Shown in pieces: positions 19,134 through 40,158 of a DNA stretch of 64,000 nucleotides. The stretch covers positions 1 through 64,000 of the forward strand of contig JADJXM010000037.1 of NCBI GenBank assembly GCA_016715865.1. The letters run 5' to 3'. A program made the translations under genes and the position numbers. The notes under the pieces were generated by a model that saw only the letters and a list, made by a program, of their open reading frames with translations, was not told where the DNA came from and did no database searches. Positions within the stretch are counted from its first letter, which is position 1. Each line of letters begins with the position of its first letter. Source of the DNA: Acidobacteriota bacterium. Lineage in GTDB: Bacteria; Acidobacteriota; Blastocatellia; RBC074.

Positions 19134-20210
19134 ATGAACCACGATGATTCGATCAAAGGCGTATGGGAAGAGCGATGGCATCCGCTGCGCGAAGAGTGGG
19201 TGATCGTTGCCGCGCATCGCCAGAACCGCCCCTGGAGTGGCGAGACGGTTCAGCGCGAAGAGGCGCCGGCGCCACACTACGTCAGCGACTGTTACCTTTG
19301 CCCCGGCAATACACGCGTCAGCGGCAAAGTGAATCCGAACTACGACGGAGTATATGTTTTCGACAACGACCACCCGTGCGTCGGAAGTGATGCTCCGCAG
19401 AATCCAGTTCCCGCGCCTGGGATCTACCGCAATCGTCCTGCGCAGGGAATCGCCCGCGTGGTCTGCTACACTCCACGACACGACCTGACGCTGGCCGAAC
19501 TCGGAACATCAGAGGTCGAAAACCTGCTCACTTGCTGGCAGCAGCAGTATGTCGATCTGGGCAATCGACCTGAGATCAATCACGTCCTCTTCTTCGAAAA
19601 CAAGGGAGAGGTCGTCGGAGTCTCGAACCCGCACCCGCATTGTCAGATTTACGCGACCAACTTCGTCTTCAAAACGATCGAGAACGAAGCGCTGGTTTCC
19701 CGGCGATACCTGCGCGAAAACGGGCGGCCGATCTTTCATGACATCATCGCCTCGGAGCAGCAGGACAGCCGTCGGATCATCTGCGAGAACGAGCACGCCA
19801 TCGCTTTTCTGCCGTATTTTGCGCGTTATGCATACGAGGTTTATGTCGCCCCGAAGCAGACGCACGCGAGCCTTTCGGCGATGAGCGTTACCGAGATTCA
19901 TGATCTGGCAGATGTCCTGCGTGAGACTCTGATCAGATTCGATAATCTGTGGCAGATGTCTTTTCCCTACGTCATGTCGCTGCATCAGGCGCCGACCGAT
20001 GGCGGCGACCATAGAGGTTTTCACTTTCACATCGAATTTCATCCACCGCTCAGAAAGCCGAATCTGCTCAAGTATCTGGCCGGCCCCGAGATAGGCGGCG
20101 GCAATTTTTTGAGTGACACCTCGCCGGAGGAGAAGGCCGCTGAACTAAAGGCTGTTTCCGGAGTGCATTATAAAAAGTTTCCAGTGAAACCTGATTACTC
20201 TGGAACCTGA
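19134..20210 (+). CDS. galT: Galactose-1-phosphate uridylyltransferase
   Basis: 358 residues, the usual length for class I enzymes. Active site HPH is seen in NPHPHCQIYA, and the N-terminal metal-site Cys pair in CYLCPG. It transfers UMP from UDP-glucose to galactose-1-phosphate (Leloir pathway), a cytoplasmic step. A GHMP sugar kinase and galE follow on the same strand, separated by an inositol-phosphatase-like gene, so the region works as a galactose utilisation group. Confidence 0.93.
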   Translation: MNHDDSIKGVWEERWHPLREEWVIVAAHRQNRPWSGETVQREEAPAPHYVSDCYLCPGNTRVSGKVNPNYDGVYVFDNDHPCVGSDAPQNPVPAPGIYRNRPAQGIARVVCYTPRHDLTLAELGTSEVENLLTCWQQQYVDLGNRPEINHVLFFENKGEVVGVSNPHPHCQIYATNFVFKTIENEALVSRRYLRENGRPIFHDIIASEQQDSRRIICENEHAIAFLPYFARYAYEVYVAPKQTHASLSAMSVTEIHDLADVLRETLIRFDNLWQMSFPYVMSLHQAPTDGGDHRGFHFHIEFHPPLRKPNLLKYLAGPEIGGGNFLSDTSPEEKAAELKAVSGVHYKKFPVKPDYSGT

Positions 20211-20224
20211 GTTTTTTAATTATT

Positions 20225-20385
20225 GAATCGCAAAGAACGCAAAGAGGCAAAGAATTAATCGCAGAGGCCGCAAAGAGGGCAAAGATTTTTTGGTGATATG
20301 AATATCCGGATTATTGCCCACTGGATATAATTCAAACACTGATCTTCCCTGTATATCTTTGCCCCTTTGTGTTCTTTGCGATTAA
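20225..20385. repeat. MITE-like element, family A copy 3
   Basis: Arms GAATCGCAAAGAACGCAAAG and GTGTTCTTTGCGATTAA bracket an inner arm (AATCGCAGAGGCCGCAAAGA) and the same core as copy 2 (GATATGAATATCCGGATTAT). Located between galT and the inositol-phosphatase-like gene, starting 15 bases after the galT stop. Confidence 0.85.
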
Positions 20386-20436
20386 TTTCTTCCGATTTGA
20401 AGAGCAACTTTTTATCACAGGAAACTGGAAACTTTC

Positions 20437-21456
20437 ATGAATTCATCGACCGATGCAAGCTGGCTGCTTGGGCCATTGAAGCGGCTGCAAGAGCAGATCA
20501 GTCTGGCAGTAGTTGCGGCCTGCGAGAAGTCTTCACTGGAAGATATGTCGGCCATTGCCAGGGAAGAGGAAGGCGACACTATCTATGCGGTCGATCGCGT
20601 CAGCGAAGAGCTGCTGTTGGAATTCTGTGAAAAAGAGATCGCCTCGGTCACTCCGATCGTGCTTATCGCCGAAGGCTTGCCGCATGGCAAGATCGTCCTG
20701 CCACATGGAGCGGATGAAAGCTCAGCCGTCTGGCGCATCATCGTCGATCCGATCGACGGAACTCGCGGATTGATGTATCAGAAACGGAGCGGCTGGGTTC
20801 TGACCGGAGTCGCCCCGAACCGCGGACCGGGTACGAATCTCGCCGACATCGAACTGGCATTACAGACCGAAATCCCGCTTGTCAAACAGCATCTGTTCGA
20901 TGTGGCGTGGGCGGTACAAGGAGAAGGCATACAGGCTGAACGAGTCAACCGCCTGACTGGCGAGCATTCATCTCTTCACCTTCGTCCATCGCAGACGCCA
21001 ACAATCGCTCATGGCTATGCAGGCATCGTCAGGTTCTTCCCAGGCGCTCGCGAAGTGCTGGCTGAAATTGACGAAGAGATAGTGCGCGGCGCTCTGGGTC
21101 CTGTCCAGGAAGGCAAAGCACACTGTTTCGAAGATCAATACGCATCGACCGGCGGGCAGCTGTACGAACTGATGAGCGGGCACGATCGTTTCATTGCCGA
21201 CCTGCGACCATTGATGGAGCCCGTCATGCGACGACGCGGACTGGCCCTCGGCATCTGCTGTCACCCCTATGATCTGTGTACTGAACTTATCGCGCGCGAA
21301 GCCGGCGTCATCGTCACCGATGTCGACGGAAAGCCTCTTCGCGCGCTGCTTGAACTCGAGCCCGATGTCGCCTGGATCGGTTATGCCAATCAGCAGATTC
21401 GAACGCAGATCGAGCCGTTATTGAAGAAAACAATAAAGTTGAAAGTTGAAAGTTGA
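20437..21456 (+). CDS. Inositol monophosphatase-like family protein
   Basis: 339 residues. The metal-binding motif of the family is recognisable as VDPIDGTRGLMY near residue 108, with an acidic upstream residue in IAEGLPHG where the family usually has GEE. A second family motif is less clear, so activity on inositol phosphate is not certain; related proteins act on sugar phosphates. Its place between galT and a galactokinase-like gene suggests a sugar-phosphate phosphatase. The last codons (LKVES, stop) are made by the heptad repeat that follows. Confidence 0.75.
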   Translation: MNSSTDASWLLGPLKRLQEQISLAVVAACEKSSLEDMSAIAREEEGDTIYAVDRVSEELLLEFCEKEIASVTPIVLIAEGLPHGKIVLPHGADESSAVWRIIVDPIDGTRGLMYQKRSGWVLTGVAPNRGPGTNLADIELALQTEIPLVKQHLFDVAWAVQGEGIQAERVNRLTGEHSSLHLRPSQTPTIAHGYAGIVRFFPGAREVLAEIDEEIVRGALGPVQEGKAHCFEDQYASTGGQLYELMSGHDRFIADLRPLMEPVMRRRGLALGICCHPYDLCTELIAREAGVIVTDVDGKPLRALLELEPDVAWIGYANQQIRTQIEPLLKKTIKLKVES

Positions 21457-21574
21457 AAGTCAGAATAAGTTTTATATTCGAGTGAAATTGTTTTTAACTT
21501 TCAGGAATAGTCTTTTCAACTTGTGACACCCGTTACGTCTTCTGACTTTCAACTTTCAACTTTTAACTTTCTAC
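21436..21574. repeat. Heptad hairpin, family B copy 1 (TTGAAAG type)
   Basis: The left arm consists of about three AGTTGAA-type heptads (AAGTTGAAAGTTGAAAGT). The right arm at 21540-21574 reads TCTGACTTTCAACTTTCAAC and continues in the same pattern. The left arm overlaps the 3' end of the preceding gene and provides its TGA stop; the right arm ends just before the ATG of the kinase gene at 21579. Confidence 0.8.
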
Positions 21575-21578
21575 TCCC

Positions 21579-23045
<1,467 letters not shown>

Positions 23046-23046
<1 letters not shown>

Positions 23047-24029
23047 TGGCGATTCTGGTAACAGGCGGAGCGGGATATATCGGCAGCGTGATGGTCGAAG
23101 CGCTGCTTGAAAATGGTGAGGATGTCGTGGTGCTCGACAACCTGTTTCGCGGTCATCGCGCATCTATCGACCCAAAAGTTCCCTTTTATACTGGAAACAT
23201 CGGCGACCGCAAACTGATCGACCGAATCTGCGCGGACCACGAGATCGAAGCCTGCGTTCATTTCGCTGCTCTGGCGTATGTTGGTGAATCGGTCACCGAT
23301 CCGCAGCTCTACTTCAAAAATAATGTCGAACAGGGCATCGCACTTCTCGATGGTTTGCTGGATGCAGGAGTGCGGCGAATCGTTTTTTCTTCAACGTGCG
23401 CGACATATGGCGAACCGCAGTACATGCCGCTCGATGAACAGCATCCGCAATCGCCGACTAATCCTTACGGTTGGTCGAAGCTGATGATGGAAAAGATACT
23501 GGCGGCATGCGATCACGCTTACGGTCTGAAATATGTCGCTCTGCGCTATTTCAACGCATCCGGGGCGACCCTTCGGCGCGGCGAAGATCATTCGCCTGAG
23601 TCCCATCTCATCCCCAACGTTCTTTACGCAGCAATGGGCCGGATTCCGCACGTTTCGGTGTTTGGCGGCGACTACCCGACACCGGACGGAACCGCGATCC
23701 GTGATTACATACACGTCGCCGATCTTTGTTCAGCGCACGTGCTGGCGCTCGAACATCTGCGCAAGGGCGAAACATCCGAATGCATCAATCTTGGAACCGA
23801 ACACGGTTATTCAGTCATGGAAGTGATCGAAACCGCGCGACGTATCACAGGCAGCCCGATCGAGACCAGAATGGAGCCGAGGCGCGCCGGCGACCCGTCG
23901 CGACTGGTCGCCAATGCCGAAAAAGCGCGCGCGGTGCTGGGCTGGCAGCCTCGTTATGATAACCTTGAAACGATCATTCAATCGGCATGGGACTGGCATC
24001 GAAGCCATCCTGACGGATACTCCGATTGA
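23046..24029 (+). CDS. galE: UDP-glucose 4-epimerase
   Basis: 327 residues. NAD-binding GGAGYIG at the N-terminus, catalytic SSTCATYG and YGWSK motifs (Ser/Thr, Tyr, Lys), and the sugar-site segment RYFNASGA. It interconverts UDP-galactose and UDP-glucose in the cytoplasm and completes the Leloir set with galT and the GHMP kinase. The start overlaps the stop of the kinase gene, which implies translational coupling. Confidence 0.93.
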
Positions 24030-24051
24030 TCCGTCCGGTAAAGGAGATTTC

Positions 24052-24729
24052 ATGTTAATCCAGGGCATGGTCCTGAGCGTTGTTATGCTTTTGACCCCGA
24101 TAAACATTGTTCAATTCGGAGGCCTGAGCGACAATCGTATCGTCGCCGGGTTGAAGGAAGCACTGACCATCGGCGCCGGCAACGCCATCAAACTGACCGG
24201 ATCAGTCGACGGATTCTTCAAAAACGCGATGATCAAGATCCTGCTACCGAGGCAACTCAACACGCTCGCCCGCGGATTGCGCGTAATCGGCCAGGGAGCC
24301 AGGGTTGACGAATTCGAGTTGAGCATGAACAGGGCCGCTGAAAAGGCCGCTCCGCAGGCGCGTCAGATCTTCGTCAACGCCATCAGGCAGATGACAATTA
24401 CCGATGCCCGCAAGATTCTCACCGGCGGGGACACCGCCGCAACCGAATATTTCAAGGACAAGACCTCAGAAAAACTCGCGACAGCCTTCAGACCGATCAT
24501 AGAAAAGTCGATGAACGATGTCGGAGCAACCCGCCAGTACAAGGATCTCGTCGGCCGATTCGAGTCAATCCCATTTGCGAAGACTCAGTCGCTGGATATC
24601 GATGATTACGTAGTGAATAAAGCGCTCGATGGAATCTTCTACATGGTTGGCGAAGAAGAGAAGAAGATTCGAAAGAATCCGGCAGCCCGCGTCACCAGCA
24701 TCCTGCGCGATGTCTTCGGGCGGAGATAA
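24052..24729 (+). CDS. DUF4197 family protein
   Basis: 225 residues from the ATG at 24052, which has AAAGGAG at a good distance; longer in-frame starts overlap galE and are unlikely. An N-terminal hydrophobic segment (MVLSVVMLLTPINIVQF) could be a signal peptide, so the protein is probably periplasmic. The body matches the DUF4197 pattern (LKEALTIGAGNAIKLTGSVD ... ATEYFKDKTSEKLATAFRPI). The function is unknown. It lies 22 bases after galE and may share its transcript. Confidence 0.8.
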   Translation: MLIQGMVLSVVMLLTPINIVQFGGLSDNRIVAGLKEALTIGAGNAIKLTGSVDGFFKNAMIKILLPRQLNTLARGLRVIGQGARVDEFELSMNRAAEKAAPQARQIFVNAIRQMTITDARKILTGGDTAATEYFKDKTSEKLATAFRPIIEKSMNDVGATRQYKDLVGRFESIPFAKTQSLDIDDYVVNKALDGIFYMVGEEEKKIRKNPAARVTSILRDVFGRR

Positions 24730-26253
<1,524 letters not shown>

Positions 26254-26379
26254 CCCGGGCCCTCGATTTGAATATGTTTCAGAGTTTGCTGTTCTGCCTT
26301 GCGTTAAGGGTATTTGTATTCGTTAATATCTACAACCCATGTGGCTGAGTCAAATGACTTCTTTCATCAGGTAGCATAA

Positions 26380-30375
<3,996 letters not shown>

Positions 30376-30419
30376 TAACACCTCCAATGATGTGATTTCC
30401 AATGTCGGGAAAGCGGACG

Positions 30420-31604
30420 TCACAATCCACGGTGTCTGCGTGCCAGTTGCTGAATAAAATCAATCGCACTTTGGTAATCGGCAAACAGACATTCATCGGC
30501 GCGAAAAGCGGGGTTATGCGAGATGCGTCTTCCATTGACGATCATCGCGCCATGTTTTTTATGCAGCAGTTCGTGATAGAGAACGAAATCCAGGACAAAA
30601 GACGGAACTTTCGGGTCATCCAGAGAAACAGAGATCATGACAGTATCCCGGCTCGGCTGGTAATGGCCGAACTTGCGCAGGGTCGGCGTCCGGTTCCAGA
30701 CAAGCAGTGGTTTCGGCATCTGGCCATTGAAATAGGCGGCATTGACCCGGTCAAAGCAGTCATCGAGATTGTGAATGTGCCCGCGACCTGTCGGGGAAGT
30801 CGCAGCAACGTATGAGTCCATCTCGATCAGCACTTCATTGAAATCATCTGAAGCTGTGTATTCATTGATCAACTGCCGGTTGGCCTTGTCAACTTCGACC
30901 ATGGAATTATGAACGACGGCCTTCCAGACATGACGATCAGCACACATAAATCCCTGATTGGCTTTCAGGACGAAGATGTTCGAATACTGCCGCCATTGCC
31001 AGATTTCATTCATATTGATCAGCCTGACTTCGATCGGAGTTTTCTTGCGAATCAAGGATGAATTGATAACGTCAGCCGCGGTATGAAGCGATTCGAGATG
31101 CCTGATCAGATTGTCCTGGTTTGAGAGCAGTTTGAGCCAGCTGAATATCTGCCTGGATGGGCCTTCGAGGGAGGCCGGCGTAGCCTGATGCCGGCGGCAA
31201 AGCTTATCGATGTCGGTAACCCGCCTCTGGATCTCGGCTTGCAGCTCGCTCATGTGTTCAGTCGAATCCAGCAGCACCCTGTGATTGCGCCAGAGCTTTT
31301 GAACGAAAAATTCTCCGACTTTGACAACGTTTCTGATTCTGAGGCCGGAATTTACCGGATCAATATCGCCCGCCTGCCTGATTGGAAGATTCTGCAGATC
31401 AAGATCCTTGAGAAATCTGTAAGCGATCCGGGACGGGGCTGGCAAATGATCCGGGGTCTTGCCGTGACGCCGGCAAATCTCCTCGACATCAAGGACAACC
31501 ATGACCACTTTGCGACGAAATGCCTCAACTTCGCCAGGCTGCAAACCCGCTTGCAGCCTGGCCTTGACCTGGTTGAAAAATTTGACAAGCCCCTGAATCT
31601 TCAT
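30420..31604 (-). CDS. SprT/M48-like metallopeptidase domain protein
   Basis: About 394 residues from the ATG at 31604; an upstream ATG at 31691 is also in frame and neither has a convincing ribosome site. The N-terminal half is helical and charged (EICRRHGKTPDHLPAPSRIA; a related pattern DKLCRRHQATPASLEGPSRQ recurs about 110 residues later, suggesting an internal duplication). The C-terminal part carries a zinc-protease motif YHELLHKKHG, preceded by AAYFNGQMPKPLLVW as in SprT-like proteins. Cytoplasmic by prediction; the substrate is unknown. Confidence 0.7.
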   Translation of the reverse strand: MKIQGLVKFFNQVKARLQAGLQPGEVEAFRRKVVMVVLDVEEICRRHGKTPDHLPAPSRIAYRFLKDLDLQNLPIRQAGDIDPVNSGLRIRNVVKVGEFFVQKLWRNHRVLLDSTEHMSELQAEIQRRVTDIDKLCRRHQATPASLEGPSRQIFSWLKLLSNQDNLIRHLESLHTAADVINSSLIRKKTPIEVRLINMNEIWQWRQYSNIFVLKANQGFMCADRHVWKAVVHNSMVEVDKANRQLINEYTASDDFNEVLIEMDSYVAATSPTGRGHIHNLDDCFDRVNAAYFNGQMPKPLLVWNRTPTLRKFGHYQPSRDTVMISVSLDDPKVPSFVLDFVLYHELLHKKHGAMIVNGRRISHNPAFRADECLFADYQSAIDFIQQLARRHRGL

Positions 31605-32059
31605 ACCTTTTTTTATTTTGTCACGACTTAATCCGGCTTCAAACCAACATTGAGCAGCTGTGACCGCAGTAAAAGAAGTTGACACGAACATTCGCCGGGT
31701 AGTATAAGGCCGAATGCTCGATCAGATGCAATTTCGCATCATTCGCAGCAAACCAGAAAGAAAGCGGGTCTGAAAATGACATTAAGACGACCAGACCGCT
31801 CACCGATTGCTGAGCGGTTATCCATTTTAAAGAATTTTGTGAATCATTCAATCAACTATAATACTGCCGTTTCCTGCCTCTTCACCCGCTGTTGTTGCCG
31901 CTGTTGTTGCTGCTAGCCGACGTTCGCCGCGCTCTCATTGAGCGCAATCCAATCACTATCAACTGAATCGCTATATTGAGCCTGGCCCGGCGCCGGTCCA
32001 TCCGTTTTCGGCATGGCTTGAACCAATACTTTTTCAGGTATGAGAAGAGGAGAACTATC
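31605..32059. other. Intergenic region with a perfect small palindrome
   Basis: Divergent control region between the metallopeptidase and ATP-grasp genes. At 31795-31818 ACCGCTCA-CCGATTGC-TGAGCGGT forms a perfect 8-bp inverted repeat with an 8-base spacer, a plausible operator. A trinucleotide-like run (GCTGTTGTTGCCGCTGTTGT) sits at about 31889-31910. No coding frame is credible. Confidence 0.5.
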
Positions 32060-33043
32060 ATGAGTAATCCGAGCATTCACAACAATCAGCGAATCGGCAT
32101 ATTCTACGAGCATCCGGAATGGTTCAAACCGATGTTCGCGGAACTCGACAGACGAGGCATCGGCTATGATCGCCTGCTGGCCTATGACCATCACTACGAT
32201 CCTTACGAACGCGAACTTCCCTTTTCGCTTGTCGTCAATCGAATGAGTCCGTCGGCGTATCTGCGCGGTCACAAACAGTCGATCTTCTACACTCTCGAGT
32301 ACCTCGCATATCTGAAGGATATCGGTGCTAACGTGATCAACGGATATGATGCATATCTGTATGAATTCTCGAAAGCCCGTCAATTGAGACTGCTCGACCG
32401 GCTGGGTTTGAATCACCCGAAAGCGCGAATCATCAATCATCCATCGCAGGCACTGGATGCGGCTGAGGGGCTGATCTATCCCATCATCGTCAAGCCGAAC
32501 ATCGGCGGCAGCGGAGCGAACATAGTTCGGTTCGATTCCCGGCACAATCTGCGTGCCGCAGTCGAGGAAGGAACAATCGACCTCGGAATCGATCACACTG
32601 CGCTGGTTCAGGAATACCTCCCGGCTGAAGGAAACAGCATCGTCAGGGTTGAAGTTCTGAACGGTGAGTATCTTTATGCAATACGACTGCGTCTGACCAG
32701 TGAAGAGTTCAACCTCTGCCCAGCCGATTATTGCGTGACCGAAAAAGCCGCTCCCGCAGAGGGCGACAATTGCATCGCCAACCGTGGTGGTATGGTCGAA
32801 GGTTACACCCCGCCTGATCAGGTCATCGACGATGTCAAACGTATCACGGCGGCCGCCGGCATCGAAGTCGGAGGGGTCGAATACCTGGTCAACCAGCGCG
32901 ACGGCCGGATCAGTTACTATGACATCAACGCGCTTTCCAACTTCGTCGCCAATGCACCGGAAGTGATCGGATTCGACCCGTTCCCAAGGCTGGTCGATTA
33001 CATTCTGGCCCGGGCCGGTCTGACCAGGCTGGCCGCAGCCTGA
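32060..33043 (+). CDS. ATP-grasp family ligase (RimK-like)
   Basis: 327 residues from the ATG at 32060, which has AGGAGA 7 bases upstream; a longer frame to 31976 lacks this. ATP-grasp features are YPIIVKPNIGGSGANIVRF (ATP-binding Lys and Gly loop), ALVQEYLP, and the metal site in YYDINALSNF. The family joins a carboxylate to an amine or thiol through an acyl-phosphate. The substrate is unknown; no clear pathway partner lies beside it, although a CoA transferase follows 35 bases later. Confidence 0.82.
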   Translation: MSNPSIHNNQRIGIFYEHPEWFKPMFAELDRRGIGYDRLLAYDHHYDPYERELPFSLVVNRMSPSAYLRGHKQSIFYTLEYLAYLKDIGANVINGYDAYLYEFSKARQLRLLDRLGLNHPKARIINHPSQALDAAEGLIYPIIVKPNIGGSGANIVRFDSRHNLRAAVEEGTIDLGIDHTALVQEYLPAEGNSIVRVEVLNGEYLYAIRLRLTSEEFNLCPADYCVTEKAAPAEGDNCIANRGGMVEGYTPPDQVIDDVKRITAAAGIEVGGVEYLVNQRDGRISYYDINALSNFVANAPEVIGFDPFPRLVDYILARAGLTRLAAA

Positions 33044-33078
33044 GGGCGCGGCTTCACATCCTGTGAAAAAACACGATA

Positions 33079-34347
33079 ATGCAGGGCATGATCGTTTCTT
33101 CAAATAACAGACAGGAATCGCATGGTGCTCTTGAAGACATAAGGATTATCGATTTTTCGCATGCTCTGGCCGGCCCATACTGCACGCTGGTTCTGGCCGA
33201 ATACGGCGCGGAAGTCTACAAACTGGAACCGCCCGGCGGCGGCGATATGGGCCGCGGATGGGGCCCACCGTTCGCCGGCGGTCAGGCTTCATATTTTCTC
33301 GGACTCAACCGGGGAAAGTACGGCATCTCGATCGATCTCAAACGTCCGGAAGGGATAGACATCTGTCAACGGCTGATTGAAAAGATGGACGTGCTGATCG
33401 AAAACTTCAGGCCCGGGACGATGGACCGTCTGGGGCTCGGCTATGACGATCTGCGCCGGACAAATCCACGTCTGATCTATTGTTCGATCTCCGGGTACGG
33501 TCAGAACGGTCCTTCACGTGACGAGGCGGCGATGGATCTTGTCGTCCAGTGCTCAAGCGGGCTGGTCAGCATGACGGGGACTGAAGACGGGCAACTGGTT
33601 CGCAGCGGCTATTCTGTCGCTGATGTGACGGCGGGGATGTTCGCGACGATCGGCATTCTTATGGCTCTGCGACACCGTGATCGCACCGGACTGGGACAGT
33701 TCGTCGATGTTTCGATGTTCGATACGCTGATCTCGGCCATGACCTCAAACTTCATGAACTATCTTGGCTCCGGGATAGATCCGCGACCGATGGGGACGGC
33801 CTTCGCGACGATCGTCCCATATCGGGTCTTCGGCGGCCAGGATCGCAGCTTCTCACTCGCCGTCGGAAGCGAGAAGTTATGGTCTGCCTTCTGCAAGGTG
33901 ATCGAGCGCCCCGATCTTGAATCGCATCCCGACTATGCGATCAACTCAAGCCGTGTCGCAAACCGCAAAACTCTCGAACCGCTGCTCGCACTGATATTCG
34001 CTCAGCGCCCGGCGGCCGACTGGATCGCAAAGCTGCGCGCAGTCGGGATCCCTTGTTCTCTCGTGAGGACTTTCTCTGAGGTCGTCGATGACCCGCAATC
34101 AGTCATTCGCGAAATGTTTCCGACGCTGGACCATCCAACCGCCGGCCGGCATCGCGTAACGGGGAGACCCGTCAAGCTGTCGCGCATGCCCGGAGACAAC
34201 ACCATGCATGCTCCGCTGCTGGGGCAGCACACGCGTCAGGTTTTGTTGGACCTGCTCGACCTCGATCCCTCGACGATCGATGAGCTGATAAAAGCCGGCA
34301 TCGTTTCTACAAAGGAAGAGGATTCTGCAGGAATGGCGCCGACGTGA
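33079..34347 (+). CDS. Family III CoA transferase (CaiB/BaiF type)
   Basis: 422 residues. N-terminal IRIIDFSHALAGPYCTLVLA, then LNRGKYGISIDLK, LIENFRPG and the catalytic Asp in DEAAMDLVVQ, all typical of formyl-CoA/carnitine-type CoA transferases. It moves CoA between organic acids in the cytoplasm. The acid cannot be named. A large hairpin follows the stop. Confidence 0.92.
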   Translation: MQGMIVSSNNRQESHGALEDIRIIDFSHALAGPYCTLVLAEYGAEVYKLEPPGGGDMGRGWGPPFAGGQASYFLGLNRGKYGISIDLKRPEGIDICQRLIEKMDVLIENFRPGTMDRLGLGYDDLRRTNPRLIYCSISGYGQNGPSRDEAAMDLVVQCSSGLVSMTGTEDGQLVRSGYSVADVTAGMFATIGILMALRHRDRTGLGQFVDVSMFDTLISAMTSNFMNYLGSGIDPRPMGTAFATIVPYRVFGGQDRSFSLAVGSEKLWSAFCKVIERPDLESHPDYAINSSRVANRKTLEPLLALIFAQRPAADWIAKLRAVGIPCSLVRTFSEVVDDPQSVIREMFPTLDHPTAGRHRVTGRPVKLSRMPGDNTMHAPLLGQHTRQVLLDLLDLDPSTIDELIKAGIVSTKEEDSAGMAPT

Positions 34348-34361
34348 ACATTTAAGAATTT

Positions 34362-34561
34362 ATCCACGAAGGAACACGAAGGGAACACGAAGAAAAAACA
34401 ATAGAAATAGTTTCCAGTTTCCGGGTTCCAGTATGCTGGACGGCGAAGTTTATTCCGTTGAGCAAGATTTCGGTTGAAAGCGAAGCGTTGAAGGGCGACT
34501 GGAAACTGGAAACTATTTCTATTGTTTTTTCTTCGTGTTCCCTTCGTGTCCTTCGTGGATG
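34362..34561. repeat. Long hairpin with CACGAAG arms (element C)
   Basis: The left arm (34362-34425) contains ATCCACGAAGGAACACGAAG and then AACAATAGAAATAGTTTCCA. The right arm (34499-34561) is the inverse, ending in CCTTCGTGTCCTTCGTGGAT. The loop is about 73 bases. It sits between two convergent genes. The arm words recur in the in-coding hairpin at 11817-11899. Confidence 0.85.
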
Positions 34562-34575
34562 ATTCTCTTCTGCCT

Positions 34576-35799
34576 TTAACCGATTTCGATAGTCATCCCT
34601 GCCTTGCGCAATCTTTCGACCAGCACATCGCCCAGACCGGTCGCAGGAGTAAGAATTCCTCCGCGCTGCGCTCCGCCCGGCAACTCACCGGCATTCAAAA
34701 CCAGCGCGAGAGCTGATTCGCAGAGGAACTTGACCGTCGCACGGTTTCCCGGGTCTCCCTTATCACGAATCATCCCCTTCACCTGACGTCCGTCCTGGGC
34801 AATCCCCAGCAATTCACAACGAAACCAGCCTTCATTCATGGTTCTTTCGGAAGGTCCGCTTCCGGGCGCGGGCATCAAAGCCCTGATCCAGGGCCTGAAC
34901 GGCGAGCGGATCGCCAGCTCGAAAAGACCTGCGCCACCCGTGAACGCTAATGCCTGGGCTCCGCCCAGCGGCCCGCTGTGCTTCATAAATTCCTGGTAGC
35001 GAAAATCGGAGCCATACGATTGATTCCATTGCTTGAAAAGGGCGGCGCTGCGGCGCACGACGCGGGTATTGATCGGCCCCATGAAAAACGGCCCGACCCA
35101 GCATCCGATTTCATCATCATAATGCGGGAGCGTCGGATCCTGGTTCCGGTCGATCTCTTCCCGGGAATGGCCATTCGGTGGATCGAGCAGAAAGACGTCG
35201 CGCACGCGGTCGCTTTGACCTGAGTCGAACATGTTGAACATAGTCGCAACTGTTCCACCGTTGATGCCGCCCGAGACCTGAAAACAGGCTCGCACCTCGC
35301 GACATTGAACGCCGAATTTCTGCTCAATATGACGTGCCACCAGATATGCGCCCAAATCAGATGGCACCGAATCGAAGCCGCAGAAAGGGATGATCCGTGT
35401 TCCGTCAGCCGCGGCCTGCTGGTGATAACGATCGATCAGATCCCGAACCCAGGCCGTCTCTCCGGTGATGTCAACGTAATGAGTCTTAAACCTGACGCAG
35501 GCATCGACGATCGGAGTCCCGTATTTCGCAAATGGCCCGGCAGTTGTGAGCAGAACTCGCGTCCGGGCGACGATGGCATCGATTGCCGACTGATCACTGC
35601 TTTCAGCAACCAGTATATCTATCTCTTTGACTCGTTCGCCGATCTGTTGCTTAAGGGAATCGAGTTTCTCGCGATTGCGCCCGGCAATGGCCCAGCGAAC
35701 CTCTCCCGGGACCGTGTGCTGCGCGAAATACTCGACCGTCTGCCTTCCGGTAAAGCCGGTCGCACCATAGAGCACGACATCATAATCCCGATCTTGCAT
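34576..35799 (-). CDS. Saccharopine dehydrogenase-like / trans-acting enoyl reductase family
   Basis: 407 residues. Rossmann N-terminus YDVVLYGATGFTGRQTVEYF and the family segment GPFAKYGTPIVDACVRFKTH, then TGETAWVRDLIDRYH. Homologues are NAD(P)-dependent reductases; mycobacterial members reduce enoyl intermediates of lipids. Cytoplasmic or membrane-peripheral. The function here is inferred from the family only. It converges on the CoA transferase across element C. Confidence 0.85.
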   Translation of the reverse strand: MQDRDYDVVLYGATGFTGRQTVEYFAQHTVPGEVRWAIAGRNREKLDSLKQQIGERVKEIDILVAESSDQSAIDAIVARTRVLLTTAGPFAKYGTPIVDACVRFKTHYVDITGETAWVRDLIDRYHQQAAADGTRIIPFCGFDSVPSDLGAYLVARHIEQKFGVQCREVRACFQVSGGINGGTVATMFNMFDSGQSDRVRDVFLLDPPNGHSREEIDRNQDPTLPHYDDEIGCWVGPFFMGPINTRVVRRSAALFKQWNQSYGSDFRYQEFMKHSGPLGGAQALAFTGGAGLFELAIRSPFRPWIRALMPAPGSGPSERTMNEGWFRCELLGIAQDGRQVKGMIRDKGDPGNRATVKFLCESALALVLNAGELPGGAQRGGILTPATGLGDVLVERLRKAGMTIEIG

Positions 35800-35946
35800 G
35801 AATGCCCTCCCTGAGAAATTGATTGTGCCCAGTATGCGGGACTTTATTGTCGGAAAACAATTCGGTAAACTAAAGTCTGCAAAATAACCGGATATTGATA
35901 CCGGATTTGGATAGTCTCACCCAACCAGAAAACCTGGAGAGCATCG

Positions 35947-40133
<4,187 letters not shown>

Positions 40134-40158
40134 CTCATCCTCCGATAATTCTGAATAG

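Noticed and set aside
31913..33103. 396-residue open frame on the minus strand
   Set aside because: It is antisense to the ATP-grasp gene, has no family motif, and the plus-strand gene has clear ATP-grasp residues and a ribosome site.
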